64,000 nt of DNA. Origin: Caulobacter segnis. GTDB lineage: Bacteria > Pseudomonadota > Alphaproteobacteria > Caulobacterales > Caulobacteraceae. Positions 25,106 through 36,633 of this stretch are shown here, piece by piece. The position numbers were made by a program, and so were the translations under genes. The stretch covers positions 2,232,001 through 2,296,000 of the forward strand of contig NZ_CP082923.1 of NCBI RefSeq assembly GCF_019931575.1, given 5' to 3'. The notes beneath the pieces are model-generated. The model searched no databases. It was not told the DNA's origin and worked only from the letters and a program-made list of their open reading frames with translations. How positions within the stretch are numbered: position 1 is the stretch's first letter; each line of letters begins with the position of its first letter.

Positions 25106-27490
25106 CTAGAAGTCCGCCGAGATCGTGAACTGGATCGTCCGGGGCGGGGCCGGACGGAAGCTTGCAGCGGTGTTCACCGTCGTGCTGATCGTGCCCAGAT
25201 AGTCCTTGTCGAAGATGTTATCGACATTGACCCGGGCCTTGACCTGGCTGAACGGGCCGGCCGCGAAACCGTCGCCGATGTCGATATAGGCGTTGACGAT
25301 CGTGTAGCCGCCGACCTTCTCGCTGTTGACGAAGTTGGTGAAGCGGCTCTCCAGATGGCGGGCCGAGACATTGACCAGCAGGCCGTCGAACGGCTCGAGC
25401 GTGACGCCGGTCGTGAACACCCAGTCGGGGAAGTCCGGCACCTTCTTGCCGGCGATCGCCAGGGTGGTCGCCGCGGCCGTGGTGCTGGCGCGGTAGTTCA
25501 GCACGTCGTCCTGGAACTTGGCGTCGTTGTACGAGACGTTGGCGTTGAAATAGGCCTTGCCGTCGAAGACTTCCGGTTTCCACTGGCCGCTGAACTCGAC
25601 GCCCTTGGCCTTCACCGCCCCGACGTTCTGGTAGAAGGTCTCGGTCACGCCGCCGCCGCCCGGAACCAGGGATGCGAACGACTGCAGGCGGTTCTTGAAC
25701 TCCGTCTGATAGGCCACGATCGAGGCGTTGAACGTGCGGTGGTTGGCGCGGTAGCCGAGCTCCCAGTTCGTGGAGGTCTCGGGCTCGGGACCAGTGACGG
25801 TCGGGCTGGCGGCCGAGAAGATGTCGTCGGCGCCGCGCGGCAGGGCCATGTTCTCGGAGTACGAGGCGAAGACCTGGTCACGACCTGTCAGGCTGTAGAC
25901 CGCGCCGACCTGCGGCAGGAAGCTGTCCTTCCAATTGTCCTTCAGGATCGGGTGGCGGCCGTTGATATAGTCGTTCGGATTGCGATAGCCGGCGATCTTG
26001 TAGTCGATGTCGGTGGCCTTGAAGCCCAGCTCGACCTTCAGCTTGGCTTCCAGCAGGGTCAGGGTGTCCTTGACGAAGAACTGCTTGGTCTCGCGCAACG
26101 ACTTGTAGTCGCGCTGCGCGTGAACCCGCTCATTGAACAGCGGCGCGCCGTCGGGATTGCCGTTCTCGACGTTGTAGCGGTTCTGGGTGCGGTGATAGTC
26201 GTCGTTCTCCAGCCAGAGGCCGGCTTCGATCTTGTTGAAGCCCAAATGCCAGGCGACCTTGCCGGTGATCCCCTTGCGGATGCCGTCGATGCCGGAAAGC
26301 CCGTACTGGATGCCCTTGGGCGCGACGATGCCCGCCACCTTGCCGACCTCAGCGTTGTAGCTGGCCAGCGAGGTGGCGTAGGCCTCGGGGGAGACGCCGT
26401 AGCCGCCCTTGTCCTCGTAATAGGCCGTGGTGGTCAGATCGAAATTGTCGGTGATCGGCGTGTTCAGCGTCAGGCCGTACAGGTGGTCCTTCCGCTTGTT
26501 GACCGCGAACTTGTAGTACTGGGCGTAGTTGGCGTTGGAATAGGTGGGGCCGCCCGCCACCGCCGGCAGGTTGGTCGCGCTCTGGGTGGTGCCCGCCGCG
26601 CCCGGGGTCGGCACGATCCCCAGATAGGCGAAGTAGCGGCCCGATCGCCCGAACACGTCGCCAGCCGTCCCATTGTACTGGGCCAGGGTGATCGACGGGC
26701 TGTCATAGTCGAAATAGTCGTTGTGGACGGTCTGGAAGCTGATGTCGCCGCCGTTGGGCAGGGCGTACTTCAGCTTGCCCTCGAAGTGCTTGCGGTCGAT
26801 CGTGCCCGGGCCGCGCCACAGGTCGCCCTTGATCCACGAGCCGCTGGCATAGCCCGAGAAGCCGCCGTGCTCGCCTGTCTCCAGGCGCAGGAAGCCGCGG
26901 CGCAGGTTGTCGCTGCCCAGGGTGCCGCTGATCGCGCCGCCGGCCTCCTTGGCTGGGGCCTGGGTGAAGTAGTCGACGATCGGGCCCAACGAGGCATAGC
27001 TGGGCAGGGCGACGTCGCCCGCGCCGGCCGATGCGGTGACGCGCAGCAGGTTCTCGTTGTCGACATAGCGATAGATCGGGCTGCCGCCGAACTGGTCGCT
27101 ACGGCCCATCGGGATGTTGTCTAGCAGGAAGCCGATCTGCTGGAAGTTGAAGGCGCGGACCGAGACCGAGTTGCCGAACTCGTACATGCCCAGCGCGTCG
27201 TTGGCCTGGACGTTGAAGCCGGGGAGGGACTCCAGCATCTTCAGGCCGGTGATGCCCGCCGGAGCCGACAGCAGCGCCTCGCGGGTGATCGAGACCGTGG
27301 CGGTGGCGTGGTCGGTGCCGATCGCCACGCTGGCTTCGGACAGGCGCTTGCCGGTCACGACGACGGTGTCGACCTCGGAAACCTTGTCGGCCTCCTGCGC
27401 CAGGACGGGCGTCGCGCCTCCCAGAATCGAAGCGGTGAGAAGAAGCGCTCGCAGGCGGTGAGCCCCGCGCGACGGGTTACGAAAGGTCAT
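25106..27490 (-). CDS. TonB-dependent receptor, monocistronic
   Basis: About 794-residue outer-membrane receptor. A signal peptide (LRALLLTASILGGATPVLA) is followed by the TonB-box-like VDTVVVTGKRL, the plug region LKMLESLPGFNVQANDALGMYEFGNSVSVRAFN and a barrel ending in IQFTISADF. The plug lacks the common RGPQG form and reads LLRVTASAGAGDVALPSY, placing it in a divergent subgroup. The annotated frame can begin at a TTG at 27502, but GGGGATAATGATG upstream favours the ATG at 27490 (or 27493). It is alone on its transcript; the promoter shares an element with receptor 1, so I assign it to the organosulfur region by inference. Confidence 0.85.
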   Translation of the reverse strand: MTFRNPSRGAHRLRALLLTASILGGATPVLAQEADKVSEVDTVVVTGKRLSEASVAIGTDHATATVSITREALLSAPAGITGLKMLESLPGFNVQANDALGMYEFGNSVSVRAFNFQQIGFLLDNIPMGRSDQFGGSPIYRYVDNENLLRVTASAGAGDVALPSYASLGPIVDYFTQAPAKEAGGAISGTLGSDNLRRGFLRLETGEHGGFSGYASGSWIKGDLWRGPGTIDRKHFEGKLKYALPNGGDISFQTVHNDYFDYDSPSITLAQYNGTAGDVFGRSGRYFAYLGIVPTPGAAGTTQSATNLPAVAGGPTYSNANYAQYYKFAVNKRKDHLYGLTLNTPITDNFDLTTTAYYEDKGGYGVSPEAYATSLASYNAEVGKVAGIVAPKGIQYGLSGIDGIRKGITGKVAWHLGFNKIEAGLWLENDDYHRTQNRYNVENGNPDGAPLFNERVHAQRDYKSLRETKQFFVKDTLTLLEAKLKVELGFKATDIDYKIAGYRNPNDYINGRHPILKDNWKDSFLPQVGAVYSLTGRDQVFASYSENMALPRGADDIFSAASPTVTGPEPETSTNWELGYRANHRTFNASIVAYQTEFKNRLQSFASLVPGGGGVTETFYQNVGAVKAKGVEFSGQWKPEVFDGKAYFNANVSYNDAKFQDDVLNYRASTTAAATTLAIAGKKVPDFPDWVFTTGVTLEPFDGLLVNVSARHLESRFTNFVNSEKVGGYTIVNAYIDIGDGFAAGPFSQVKARVNVDNIFDKDYLGTISTTVNTAASFRPAPPRTIQFTISADF

Positions 27491-27606
27491 CATTATCCCC
27501 AATCACTTTTTGACTGGGGGTAGCGTCGCCATGTGTCCCGTTCGGGTAAATTCAGAATTTCTCAGTCGGTGACGATATAATGACTAAGTCGAGATGCTGC
27601 GCAGAC

Positions 27607-27625
27607 TTGTTCAATATATGAACAA
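27607..27625. promoter_or_regulatory. Operator-like inverted repeat TTGTTCA-N5-TGAACAA
   Basis: Perfect 7-bp half-sites separated by ATATA, about 120 bases upstream of the receptor 3 start and next to the 27633 element. It fits a dimeric regulator site; the protein is unknown. Confidence 0.45.
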
Positions 27626-27632
27626 TGGAAAT

Positions 27633-27646
27633 ATAGATATGCTCAT
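27633..27646 (-). promoter_or_regulatory. Candidate sulfur-regulon element, receptor 3 promoter
   Basis: On the minus strand it reads ATGAGCATATCTAT, one mismatch from the element at 9211-9224 and in the same orientation relative to a receptor gene, about 143 bases before the start codon. Confidence 0.4.
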
Positions 27647-27995
27647 AAGCAGCATTTATTTCGCGAAAGTCTGATCGACGATCGCGTTCTCGGCTTTCTG
27701 GTCGAGAGGGATGGGCCGAGTTTGGTCAGTCTTGCATGAGCACGCGGGAGCTGGGCGCGCCGGTATGGCTCGCCTACGCACCCCCGCTGTCCTTGGCGCC
27801 TGAGAGATTCAGCGGCCCCCATCGCGTTGGCGGGGCGCGCCTTGCTCCTTCGGCGAGGGCGTCTGGCGCCCTGCTTTCCAGCGTTCAGAAGCCCGCGCGG
27901 TCCTTTTGCTTGAGCGTTTCCGGGGCGGTTTCGCCTTCAGCGTCGGGCCGGGGCCCGATCTCTCCCGCGAGAGCCAGGACAGCAAGCGACAGCAA

Positions 27996-28028
27996 GAACC
28001 CCGGGTCAAACGGATTGACCCGGGGTTC
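27996..28028 (-). terminator. Strong hairpin after the mutarotase operon
   Basis: A perfect 14-bp stem (GAACCCCGGGTCAA with TTGACCCGGGGTTC) and a 5-nt loop, 60 bases beyond the mutarotase stop on the minus strand, followed in that direction by a T-rich TTGCTGTCGCTTGCTG. Confidence 0.8.
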
Positions 28029-28087
28029 CTGGAGTTCGTAGCGATTGCGAACGAACGCGGCGCGCCTTGCCCGCGAAGGAGGCGCGG

Positions 28088-29242
28088 CTACTTCGCGACG
28101 GTCAGCCTGAAGACCATCGTATTGCTGTACTTCTGGCCCGGATCCAGGCGGACCGGCGCGAACTGCGGCTTGTTCGGCGCGTCGGGGAAGTGCTGCGGCT
28201 CCAGCGCGATGCCGTCGCCCTGGCGATAGATCTTGCCGCTCTTGCTGATGGTCGTGCCGTCGATGAAGTTGCCGGCGTAGAACTGGATGCCGGGCTGGTC
28301 GCTCAGGATTTCCAGCACGCGGCCGCTCTTCGGGTCGGCCAGGCGCGCGGCCAGACGCGGGGCGCCACCGGCCTTGCCGTTCAGGACGTAGTTGTGGTCG
28401 TAGCCGCGGCCGACCACCAGCTGCGGGTCGCTGGCGTCGCGGATGCGGTCGCCGACGGCCGTGGGCTTGCGGAAGTCGAAGGCCGTGCCGGCCACCGGCG
28501 TGATGGTCCCAGTCGGGATCAGCTCACCGTCGACCGGGGTGTAGCCGTCGGCCGGAAGGGTCAGGACGTTGCCCATCGCGCCCTCGGCGACGCCTTCGCC
28601 GGCGACGTTGAACAGGGCGTGGTTGGTCATGTTGACGATGGTCGGCTTGTCGGTCGTCGCGCCGTAGGTGATCGTCAGGTTGTTCTGCTCGTCCAGGGCG
28701 TAGGTCGCCGTGGCGGTCAGGGTTCCGGGATAGCCTTCGTCGCCGTCGGGGCTGACATGGCCGAAGGTCACCGACGCGGTCGGGCCCGACTTGGCGTCCA
28801 GCACCTTCCAGACGACCTTGTCGAAGCCCTTCACGCCGCCGTGCAGGGCGGCGACCTTGTTATTGTTCAGGGCCAGTTGATAGGTCTTGCCGTCCAGCGT
28901 GAAGCGGCCCTTGCCGATGCGGTTGGCGAAACGCCCGACCGAGGCGCCGAAATAGCTCGCGTTCTTTTCGTAGGTGGCGGCGTCGGCGTAGCCGAGGGCG
29001 ATGTCGGCCTTCTTGCCCGCGCGGTCAGGCGCGATGAGCGACTGCAAGGTCGCGCCGTAGGTGATGATCGTTGCGCTGACGCCCTTGGCGTTCGTGAGGG
29101 TGATGGCTTCGACGGCCTCTCCGGATGCGATGGCCCCGAACGGCTTGCGCGACAGTTCCGCCGCGTTGGCCGATGCGGCGGCGACCAGGGCGAGCGCGCC
29201 GCCCGCCAAAAGCGAGTAGGGGGCGATGGTTTGCAGCTTCAT
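28088..29242 (-). CDS. galM: Aldose 1-epimerase (secreted mutarotase)
   Basis: 384-residue mutarotase that equilibrates alpha and beta anomers of aldoses. A signal peptide (LLAGGALALVAAASANA) suggests a periplasmic form. Family motifs: SYFGASVGRFANRIGKGRF, LHGGVKGFDKVVW, the catalytic histidine in NMTNHALFNV, and the C-terminal GIQFYAGNF with the catalytic glutamate region GIALEPQHFPDAPN. The start is the ATG at 29242 with GGGAGAGA upstream. It lies 37 bases after a sugar 1-dehydrogenase that acts on one anomer, so mutarotation would feed that enzyme. Confidence 0.93.
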   Translation of the reverse strand: MKLQTIAPYSLLAGGALALVAAASANAAELSRKPFGAIASGEAVEAITLTNAKGVSATIITYGATLQSLIAPDRAGKKADIALGYADAATYEKNASYFGASVGRFANRIGKGRFTLDGKTYQLALNNNKVAALHGGVKGFDKVVWKVLDAKSGPTASVTFGHVSPDGDEGYPGTLTATATYALDEQNNLTITYGATTDKPTIVNMTNHALFNVAGEGVAEGAMGNVLTLPADGYTPVDGELIPTGTITPVAGTAFDFRKPTAVGDRIRDASDPQLVVGRGYDHNYVLNGKAGGAPRLAARLADPKSGRVLEILSDQPGIQFYAGNFIDGTTISKSGKIYRQGDGIALEPQHFPDAPNKPQFAPVRLDPGQKYSNTMVFRLTVAK

Positions 29243-29279
29243 GGTGTCTCTCCCTTTGTCGTTCTTTCTGGCCGTCGTT

Positions 29280-31198
<1,919 letters not shown>

Positions 31199-31500
31199 GG
31201 CGGACGACCTTCTGAAGCTTTATAATAGTCTGACAAATAGCGTGGAGTGACGTCCTGTCAAACGGCGTTTCGCAATGACGAGGATCAAGCCGCCCCGGAA
31301 AATCGCGCCGTGATGAGCATGAGGCGTCTTTCTCCCGCTTCGGACGCGCGAATTCATCGTACTTATAGGGTGGTGTCGCGTTCCTGAGCGTCGCCGCCGC
31401 CCAGGCGAATTCGCTTGTTCTCCGACAATTGGTCTCGCTAGAGTCGCCGGTGGGGCATTCGACGTCGCCTCGATGGATTTGCAGCGGGAGCGAAGGACGC
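31199..31500. other. 302-base divergent regulatory region, AraD1 operon and GntR gene
   Basis: Holds promoters for two divergent units. The only clear element is the operator-like TAGTCTGACAAATA at 31226. No small gene or stable hairpin is evident; the first 70 codons of a frame open into the GntR gene look non-coding. Confidence 0.5.
31226..31239. promoter_or_regulatory. GntR-type operator candidate, AraD1 operon
   Basis: TAGTCTGACAAATA, an imperfect palindrome around TAGTC-T-GACAA. Thirteen of 14 bases equal the site at 32377 on the other side of the GntR gene. FadR-type GntR proteins usually bind short palindromes of the form TNGTNNNACNA, which this fits. Confidence 0.65.
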
Positions 31501-32259
31501 GTGTCGAGGGCCAAGGAAGCGGGCGGGGGCGCCGATACCGCGCACGAAGAGGGCTTTTCCGGCCGCATCCACGGATCGATCGCGCGGGCGCTCGGGATTG
31601 CTATCGTTTCGGGCCAGCACCAGCCCGGCGACGTCCTGAACAATGAGATCGACGCCAGCGAGCAACTTCAGGTCTCGCGCAGCGCCTATCGCGAGGCCAT
31701 CCGGATCCTGGCCGCCAAGGGGCTGGTTGAGAGCCGTCCGAAGACCGGCACCCGGGTCAGTCCGCGCACGCGCTGGAGTCTGCTGGATCCCGAAGTCCTG
31801 GCCTGGTTCTTCGAATCGGAACCCAGCGAGGCGTTCCTGCGTGAGCTCTACGAACTGCGGATGATCGTCGAGCCGGCCGCTGCGGCCCTGGCCGCCGAGC
31901 GCCGCAACGACGCCCAGCTGGAGCGCATGCGCGCGGCCCTGGTGGCCATGCAGCACGAGACCCTGGCGACCGAAGCCGGGCAGGCCGCCGACCGCGACTT
32001 CCATGACACCGTGCTGGAGGCCACCGGCAACGCGCCGCTGTTCACGTTGAGCAGCAGCATCGGCGCGGCCGTGCGCTGGACGACGATCTTCAAGCAGCGC
32101 GACCGCGAGCTGCCGCGCGACCCCGTGCCCGACCACTGGAAGGTGTTCGACGCCATCGCCGCCGGCCGCGCCGACCAGGCGCGACAGGCCATGGAGCGGC
32201 TGGTCAATCTGGCGCTCGACGACACTCGCGCGGCGATGGAACGTCGCGCTGAGCGGTAG
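31501..32259 (+). CDS. FadR/GntR family transcriptional regulator
   Basis: 252-residue regulator. The GntR winged helix is visible (SGQHQPGDVLNNEIDASEQLQVSRSAYREAIRILAAKGLV, residues about 34-75) followed by an all-helical FadR C-terminal domain with metal/ligand-type histidines (RDFHDTVLEATGN, DHWKVFDAIAAG). The GTG at 31501 with GAAGGA upstream is the preferred start; the frame is open to 31429. It is divergent from the AraD1 operon and upstream of the acid dehydratase; nearly identical operators lie on both sides. The effector is probably a sugar acid of this pathway. Confidence 0.88.
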   Translation: MSRAKEAGGGADTAHEEGFSGRIHGSIARALGIAIVSGQHQPGDVLNNEIDASEQLQVSRSAYREAIRILAAKGLVESRPKTGTRVSPRTRWSLLDPEVLAWFFESEPSEAFLRELYELRMIVEPAAAALAAERRNDAQLERMRAALVAMQHETLATEAGQAADRDFHDTVLEATGNAPLFTLSSSIGAAVRWTTIFKQRDRELPRDPVPDHWKVFDAIAAGRADQARQAMERLVNLALDDTRAAMERRAER

Positions 32260-32376
32260 GCGCAATCATCGGACAATCGTTTGCCGGCGGACGAGGGGCG
32301 AGCGCAGAGAAGTCTCGGCTTTTGTGACGCACTCTCAATGCGGCCCGTCCTGATTGACGCTCCCTACGGCGCGGTA

Positions 32377-32390
32377 TAGTCAGACAAATA
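32377..32390. promoter_or_regulatory. GntR-type operator candidate, dehydratase promoter
   Basis: TAGTCAGACAAATA, one base different from the site at 31226, about 98 bases before the dehydratase start. Confidence 0.65.
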
Positions 32391-32487
32391 AGATTTAAGC
32401 GAAGCCGCGAACGGGCGAGCGCGCAATTCCGCGCCTGGCCTGGAGGTTCGTCGGCGCTCGCGCCTCCCGTCGTCGCCAAGGATTGTC

Positions 32488-34290
32488 ATGAGCGTTCCTC
32501 CCGTTTCGCCCCGCGCCCTGCGTTCGCGCGCCTGGTTCGACAATCCGGACAACATCGATATGACGGCGCTTTATCTGGAGCGCTATCTGAACTTCGGCCT
32601 GACGCTGGAGGAGCTGCAGTCGGGTCGGCCGATCATCGGCATCGCCCAGACGGGTTCGGACCTGTCGCCGTGCAACCGCCATCACCTGGTGCTGGCCGAG
32701 CGCGTGCGCGAGGGCATCCGCAGCGCCGGCGGCATCGTGCTGGAGTTCCCGGTCCACCCGATCCAGGAGACCGGCAAGCGTCCGACGGCGGGTCTGGATC
32801 GCAACCTGTCGTACCTGGGTCTGGTCGAACTCTTGTACGGCTATCCGCTGGACGGCGTGGTGCTGACCATCGGCTGCGACAAGACCACGCCGGCCTGCCT
32901 GATGGCGGCGGCGACCGTGAACATCCCGGCTATCGCCCTGTCGGTGGGCCCGATGCTGAACGGCTGGCACAAGGGCCAGCGCACCGGCTCGGGCACCATC
33001 GTCTGGAAAGCCCGCGAACTGCTGGCGGCCGGCGAGATCGACAACGCCGGCTTCATCAAGCTGGTGGCCAGTTCGGCCCCGTCGACCGGCTACTGCAACA
33101 CCATGGGCACGGCCACGACCATGAACTCGCTGACCGAGGCGCTGGGCATGTCGCTGCCCGGCTCGGCGGCGATCCCCGCGCCGTACCGCGACCGCCAGGA
33201 GAACGCCTACCGCACGGGCCTGCGCATCGTCGACATGGTGCATGAGGACCTCAAGCCCTCGGACATCCTGACCCGCGAGGCGTTCCTCAACGCCATCGTC
33301 GTCAACTCGGCCATCGGCGGCTCGACCAACGCCCCGATCCACCTGAACGCCCTGGCCCGCCACATCGGCGTCGAGCTGTCCATCGACGATTGGCAGCAGA
33401 AGGGCGAGAACGTGCCGCTGCTGGTCAACCTGCAGCCGGCCGGCGAGTATCTGGGCGAGGATTACTACCGCGCCGGCGGCGTGCCGGCGGTGTTTGGCCA
33501 GCTGATCGAGCAGGACCTGATCCACGAGGACGTCAAGACCGTCTCGGGCCAGACCATCGGCGAGCAGTATCGCGGGGCCCAGATCGAGGACGAGGACGTC
33601 ATCCGTCCGTTCTTGCGACCGCTGGTCGAGCGGGCCGGCTTCGTGGTCATGCGCGGCAACCTGTTCAACTCGGCGATCATGAAGACCAGCGTGATCAGCC
33701 AGGAGTTCCGCGACCGCTATCTGTCTAACCCCGACGATCCGGACGCCTTCGAGGGCGACGCCATCGTGTTCGACGGGCCCGAGGACTACCACCACCGCAT
33801 CGACGATCCGTCGGTGGGCATTACGTCCAACTCGATCCTGTTCATGCGCGGCGCCGGCCCGGTCGGCTATCCGGGCGCGGCCGAGGTGGTGAACATGCGG
33901 GCCCCCAACTACCTGATCAAGCAGGGGATCCATCAGCTGCCGTGCATCGGCGACGGGCGCCAGTCGGGCACCTCCGGCTCGCCGTCGATCCTCAACGCCT
34001 CGCCCGAAGCGGCCGCGGGCGGCGGCCTGGCCCTGCTCAAGAGCGGCGACAAGGTGCGCTTCGACCTGCGCAAGTCGCGCGTCGACGTGCTGGTCTCGCC
34101 CAGCGAGATCGTCGAGCGCCGCAAGGCCCTGGAAGCCGCCGGCGGCTTTGCCTATCCCGAAAGCCAGACGCCCTGGCAGGAACTCCAGCGCGCCGTCGTC
34201 GGCCAGATGGAGACCGGCGCGGTTCTCGAACCCGCCGTCAAATACCAGCGCATCGCCCAGACCAAGGGCCTGCCGCGCGACAACCACTAG
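32488..34290 (+). CDS. IlvD/Edd sugar-acid dehydratase (L-arabinonate/D-xylonate type)
   Basis: 600-residue Fe-S dehydratase. It matches the pentonate/hexonate branch of IlvD/Edd, and the segments [78 protein letters not shown] and [20 protein letters not shown] run parallel to Caulobacter D-xylonate dehydratase. Cluster ligands are the cysteines in [15 protein letters not shown] and GYCNTMGTA. Context (arabinose 1-dehydrogenase, AraD1, arabinofuranosidases) favours L-arabinonate as substrate, giving 2-keto-3-deoxy-L-arabinonate. It starts with AAGGA before the ATG and ends at a hairpin shared with the convergent GH127 gene. Confidence 0.88.
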   Translation: MSVPPVSPRALRSRAWFDNPDNIDMTALYLERYLNFGLTLEELQSGRPIIGIAQTGSDLSPCNRHHLVLAERVREGIRSAGGIVLEFPVHPIQETGKRPTAGLDRNLSYLGLVELLYGYPLDGVVLTIGCDKTTPACLMAAATVNIPAIALSVGPMLNGWHKGQRTGSGTIVWKARELLAAGEIDNAGFIKLVASSAPSTGYCNTMGTATTMNSLTEALGMSLPGSAAIPAPYRDRQENAYRTGLRIVDMVHEDLKPSDILTREAFLNAIVVNSAIGGSTNAPIHLNALARHIGVELSIDDWQQKGENVPLLVNLQPAGEYLGEDYYRAGGVPAVFGQLIEQDLIHEDVKTVSGQTIGEQYRGAQIEDEDVIRPFLRPLVERAGFVVMRGNLFNSAIMKTSVISQEFRDRYLSNPDDPDAFEGDAIVFDGPEDYHHRIDDPSVGITSNSILFMRGAGPVGYPGAAEVVNMRAPNYLIKQGIHQLPCIGDGRQSGTSGSPSILNASPEAAAGGGLALLKSGDKVRFDLRKSRVDVLVSPSEIVERRKALEAAGGFAYPESQTPWQELQRAVVGQMETGAVLEPAVKYQRIAQTKGLPRDNH

Positions 34291-34297
34291 GGGGAGG

Positions 34298-34320
34298 GGC
34301 GGCGCGTCTAGCGCGCCGCC
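34298..34320. terminator. Hairpin between convergent dehydratase and GH127 genes
   Basis: A 9-bp stem (GGCGGCGCG with CGCGCCGCC) with a TCTAG loop that includes the GH127 stop codon. It has no T run, so termination efficiency is uncertain. Confidence 0.45.
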
Positions 34321-36623
34321 TTGAACACCCGGGCCTCGAAGAGCGCCGCCCACTGGTTGGCGGCCATCTCGAAGCTGACCGTCACCTTGTCTTTCCCGTC
34401 GGTCAGGGCTTGGGGCAGGGGATAGGTCTTCACGTTCAGCGTCGAGGCGCGCTCGCCGGGCAAGGTCTCGCGCGCCACCTCCTGGCCATCGACCAGGATC
34501 CGGAAATCCTTGTTCCTGGGCGAGCCGTCATAGCTCACTTGCAGGACGAGCGGTCCCGGCGCGGTCGCCATCTGGAACGCGATAGAACCCTTGTTCAGTA
34601 TGCGGCTGCGGACCGTCAGGTTGCCGGTGTCCTGGGTGCCGGGACTGGCCTTCAGCGCGTGGTCGATCTCGGGCTGCTGCTCGCCGAAACGGAGGATGTC
34701 GACGGTGCGGTCGCGGATGTCGGCGCGAACCTTGGCCTCGGCCGTCAGGCGCGGCTCGGCCTCGGCCCATTGCGCCGGCGTCAGGCGGCGGAAATAGACC
34801 GCCGTGCGATTGTGGTGCTGCTCGAAATAGGGCCGCAGGGCCAGGTTGGTCGGGCGTCCGTGGTCGGCCAGGCTGAACCGCTGCGGCGCGCCGCCTGGTT
34901 TCAGCGAGGCGTCGCCGATCACCACCGGATCGAAGTCGTCCCAGGGCGGGTCGGCCGGGCCGAGGTCGGCGGCCAGCACCAGCGGGCCGTTCAGGAAGGC
35001 GATCAGGTCCGGGGCGTCCGGCATGCTCTCGGTCCGCACCGACATCGGCAGGGTCAAGGTCACCTTGTCGCCGGCGCGCAGGGTGAGGTCGATATAGCCG
35101 TTCTTGGCGGTTACGGACTGGACGCGGCCGTTGATCTTCACCGACGGCTTGCCGGACCAGCCGGGAACGCGCAGGGCGACCGGTGTCGGCGACCTAGCCT
35201 TGCTCAGCGTCAGGGTGACCTGGTCGCTGTAGGGGAAATCGGTGTCGATCTCGAACTTCGCGCCCTTCTCGGTCCAGTCCAGGGTCGACGGATAATAGAG
35301 ATTGACCCGCACCCGCTCGCCGTCGCGCCAGAAGATGCTGTCGCCCAGCTTGGCGTAGTTCTCCATCCCCGTACCCACGCAGCACCAGAACGAGTCTGTC
35401 GGCGTCGAATGGCCCCGCGCATAGCCCGAGGCCAGGGGCGAGAAGTAGGTGAACATCCCGGTGTCGGGATCCTGCTGCGACAGGATGTGGTTCAGATGGG
35501 CGCGTTCGTGGAAGTCGAAGTAGCGGCTCTCGCCGGACCAGGCGTGCAGATGCCGGGTCAGCTTCAGCATGTTGTAGCTGTTGCAGCACTCGCAGGTCTG
35601 CTGGCCCAGGCGAGCCGACAGCTGGCGTGGCTTGCCGAAGTGCTCGAACTCGGAATTGCCGCCGATGACGTAGGAATGGTCGTGGACGACCGTCTCCCAG
35701 AAGAACATCGCGGCCTTGGCGGCGTTCGTGTCGCCGCCGGTCTCGTAAAGCCGGGCTTCGCCGATCAGCTTGGGGATCTGGGTGTTGGCGTGCTTGCCGG
35801 CCAGGTCGTCGCGACCGGAGACCAGGGGATCGATGACGTCGTCGTGCTGGACGCGCCGCGCCAGGTCCAGCCAGCGTGGCTGGCCGGTGCGGGCGTGGAG
35901 TTCGGCGTAGCTCTCGACGATGCCGCCGTGTTCGACGCGCAGCACGGTCTGGACCTGCTGGGCGTCCAGCGCCTCGAACATCTTGCCCAGGTAGTCGCCG
36001 AGACCGATGGCGACGGCCAGGGCCTTGGGATCGCCGCAGTAGAGGTGAGCGTCCAGCGCCCCTGCCAGGACCTTGTGATAGGTGTAGATCGGCACCCAGC
36101 CGTCGTTGAGGCCGCCCGAGGTGTCGATCCTGCCCGCGCGAATCTCCTCGTAGACGACCTTGCCGTCGACGGTCTTGCCGCCGCGCTCGACCGTCGTGCC
36201 GCCCGCGTAACCGTCGCCGTTCGCGGCCTGGCAGGCGGCCAGTTCCTCGACGATGTAGGCGGCGCGTTGCTTGAACGCCGGATCGCCGGTCTGGGCCCAC
36301 ATCAACGAGACCGCCGACAGGTAGTGGCCCAGGCTGTGGCCGGCGATGCCCGCCGCTTCCCAGCCGCCATAGACCGCGCCCTTGGGTTCGAGGCCCGCGC
36401 CAGCGCGGAAGTTGTGCAGCAGGCGGTCGGGCTCCAGCGACAGCAGGTAGCGCTGATTGGTCTGCTGGGCGGTCAGGAACCGCGAGGGCTTCAGTCGCAC
36501 CTGCGATAGCGGGAAGGGTTCCAGCTTGGTCTTGACCGCGTGGGCGAAAGCGGGGGAGGCCAGGGCCGCCGCGCCGAGCGCGGCCCCGGTCTTGAGCGCT
36601 GAGCGGCGCGACGGTCCGGTCAT
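34308..36623 (-). CDS. GH127 (DUF1680) beta-L-arabinofuranosidase-like protein
   Basis: 771-residue exported glycosidase with a twin-arginine signal ([23 protein letters not shown]). The (alpha/alpha)6 core shows the zinc-cysteine site of GH127: Glu345 and Cys347 in [10 protein letters not shown], and Cys414-Cys415 in [12 protein letters not shown], the latter matching the nucleophile pair of the characterised Bifidobacterium enzyme HypBA1. C-terminal beta domains begin near residue 480. It would release beta-linked L-arabinofuranose, as in extensins or pectic side chains, though GH127 specificity is broad. It starts 10 bases after the MFS symporter stop, forming a two-gene operon with it. 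Confidence 0.88.
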   Translation of the reverse strand: MTGPSRRSALKTGAALGAAALASPAFAHAVKTKLEPFPLSQVRLKPSRFLTAQQTNQRYLLSLEPDRLLHNFRAGAGLEPKGAVYGGWEAAGIAGHSLGHYLSAVSLMWAQTGDPAFKQRAAYIVEELAACQAANGDGYAGGTTVERGGKTVDGKVVYEEIRAGRIDTSGGLNDGWVPIYTYHKVLAGALDAHLYCGDPKALAVAIGLGDYLGKMFEALDAQQVQTVLRVEHGGIVESYAELHARTGQPRWLDLARRVQHDDVIDPLVSGRDDLAGKHANTQIPKLIGEARLYETGGDTNAAKAAMFFWETVVHDHSYVIGGNSEFEHFGKPRQLSARLGQQTCECCNSYNMLKLTRHLHAWSGESRYFDFHERAHLNHILSQQDPDTGMFTYFSPLASGYARGHSTPTDSFWCCVGTGMENYAKLGDSIFWRDGERVRVNLYYPSTLDWTEKGAKFEIDTDFPYSDQVTLTLSKARSPTPVALRVPGWSGKPSVKINGRVQSVTAKNGYIDLTLRAGDKVTLTLPMSVRTESMPDAPDLIAFLNGPLVLAADLGPADPPWDDFDPVVIGDASLKPGGAPQRFSLADHGRPTNLALRPYFEQHHNRTAVYFRRLTPAQWAEAEPRLTAEAKVRADIRDRTVDILRFGEQQPEIDHALKASPGTQDTGNLTVRSRILNKGSIAFQMATAPGPLVLQVSYDGSPRNKDFRILVDGQEVARETLPGERASTLNVKTYPLPQALTDGKDKVTVSFEMAANQWAALFEARVFKAAR

Positions 36624-36633
36624 GGCGCGGTTC

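Larger units (their letters stand above)
27491..28087. other. 597-base intergenic region with receptor promoter and sugar-operon terminator
   Basis: The left half is AT-rich and looks like the regulatory region of receptor 3. It holds a 13-bp palindrome AAATTCAGAATTT (27548-27560), an inverted repeat TTGTTCA-N5-TGAACAA (27607-27625) and the ATAGATATGCTCAT element (27633-27646). The right half is GC-rich without a convincing gene; the 101-codon frame at 27736 has no family likeness. The last 90 bases hold the terminator of the mutarotase operon. Confidence 0.6.

Noticed and set aside
24995-27124. 709-codon frame on the plus strand opposite receptor 3
   Set aside because: It is antisense to a full-length receptor with signal peptide, plug and barrel; long antisense frames are expected at this GC content and this one is rich in Val/Gly/Arg/Asp without motifs.
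27736-28041. 101-codon open frame in the long intergenic region
   Set aside because: Composition is that of random high-GC reading, no family likeness, no convincing ribosome-binding site, and it runs into the terminator hairpin of the opposite-strand operon.
32395-34353. 652-codon frame on the minus strand opposite the IlvD/Edd dehydratase
   Set aside because: Shadow of a well-matched dehydratase; no recognisable domain and no start signal.
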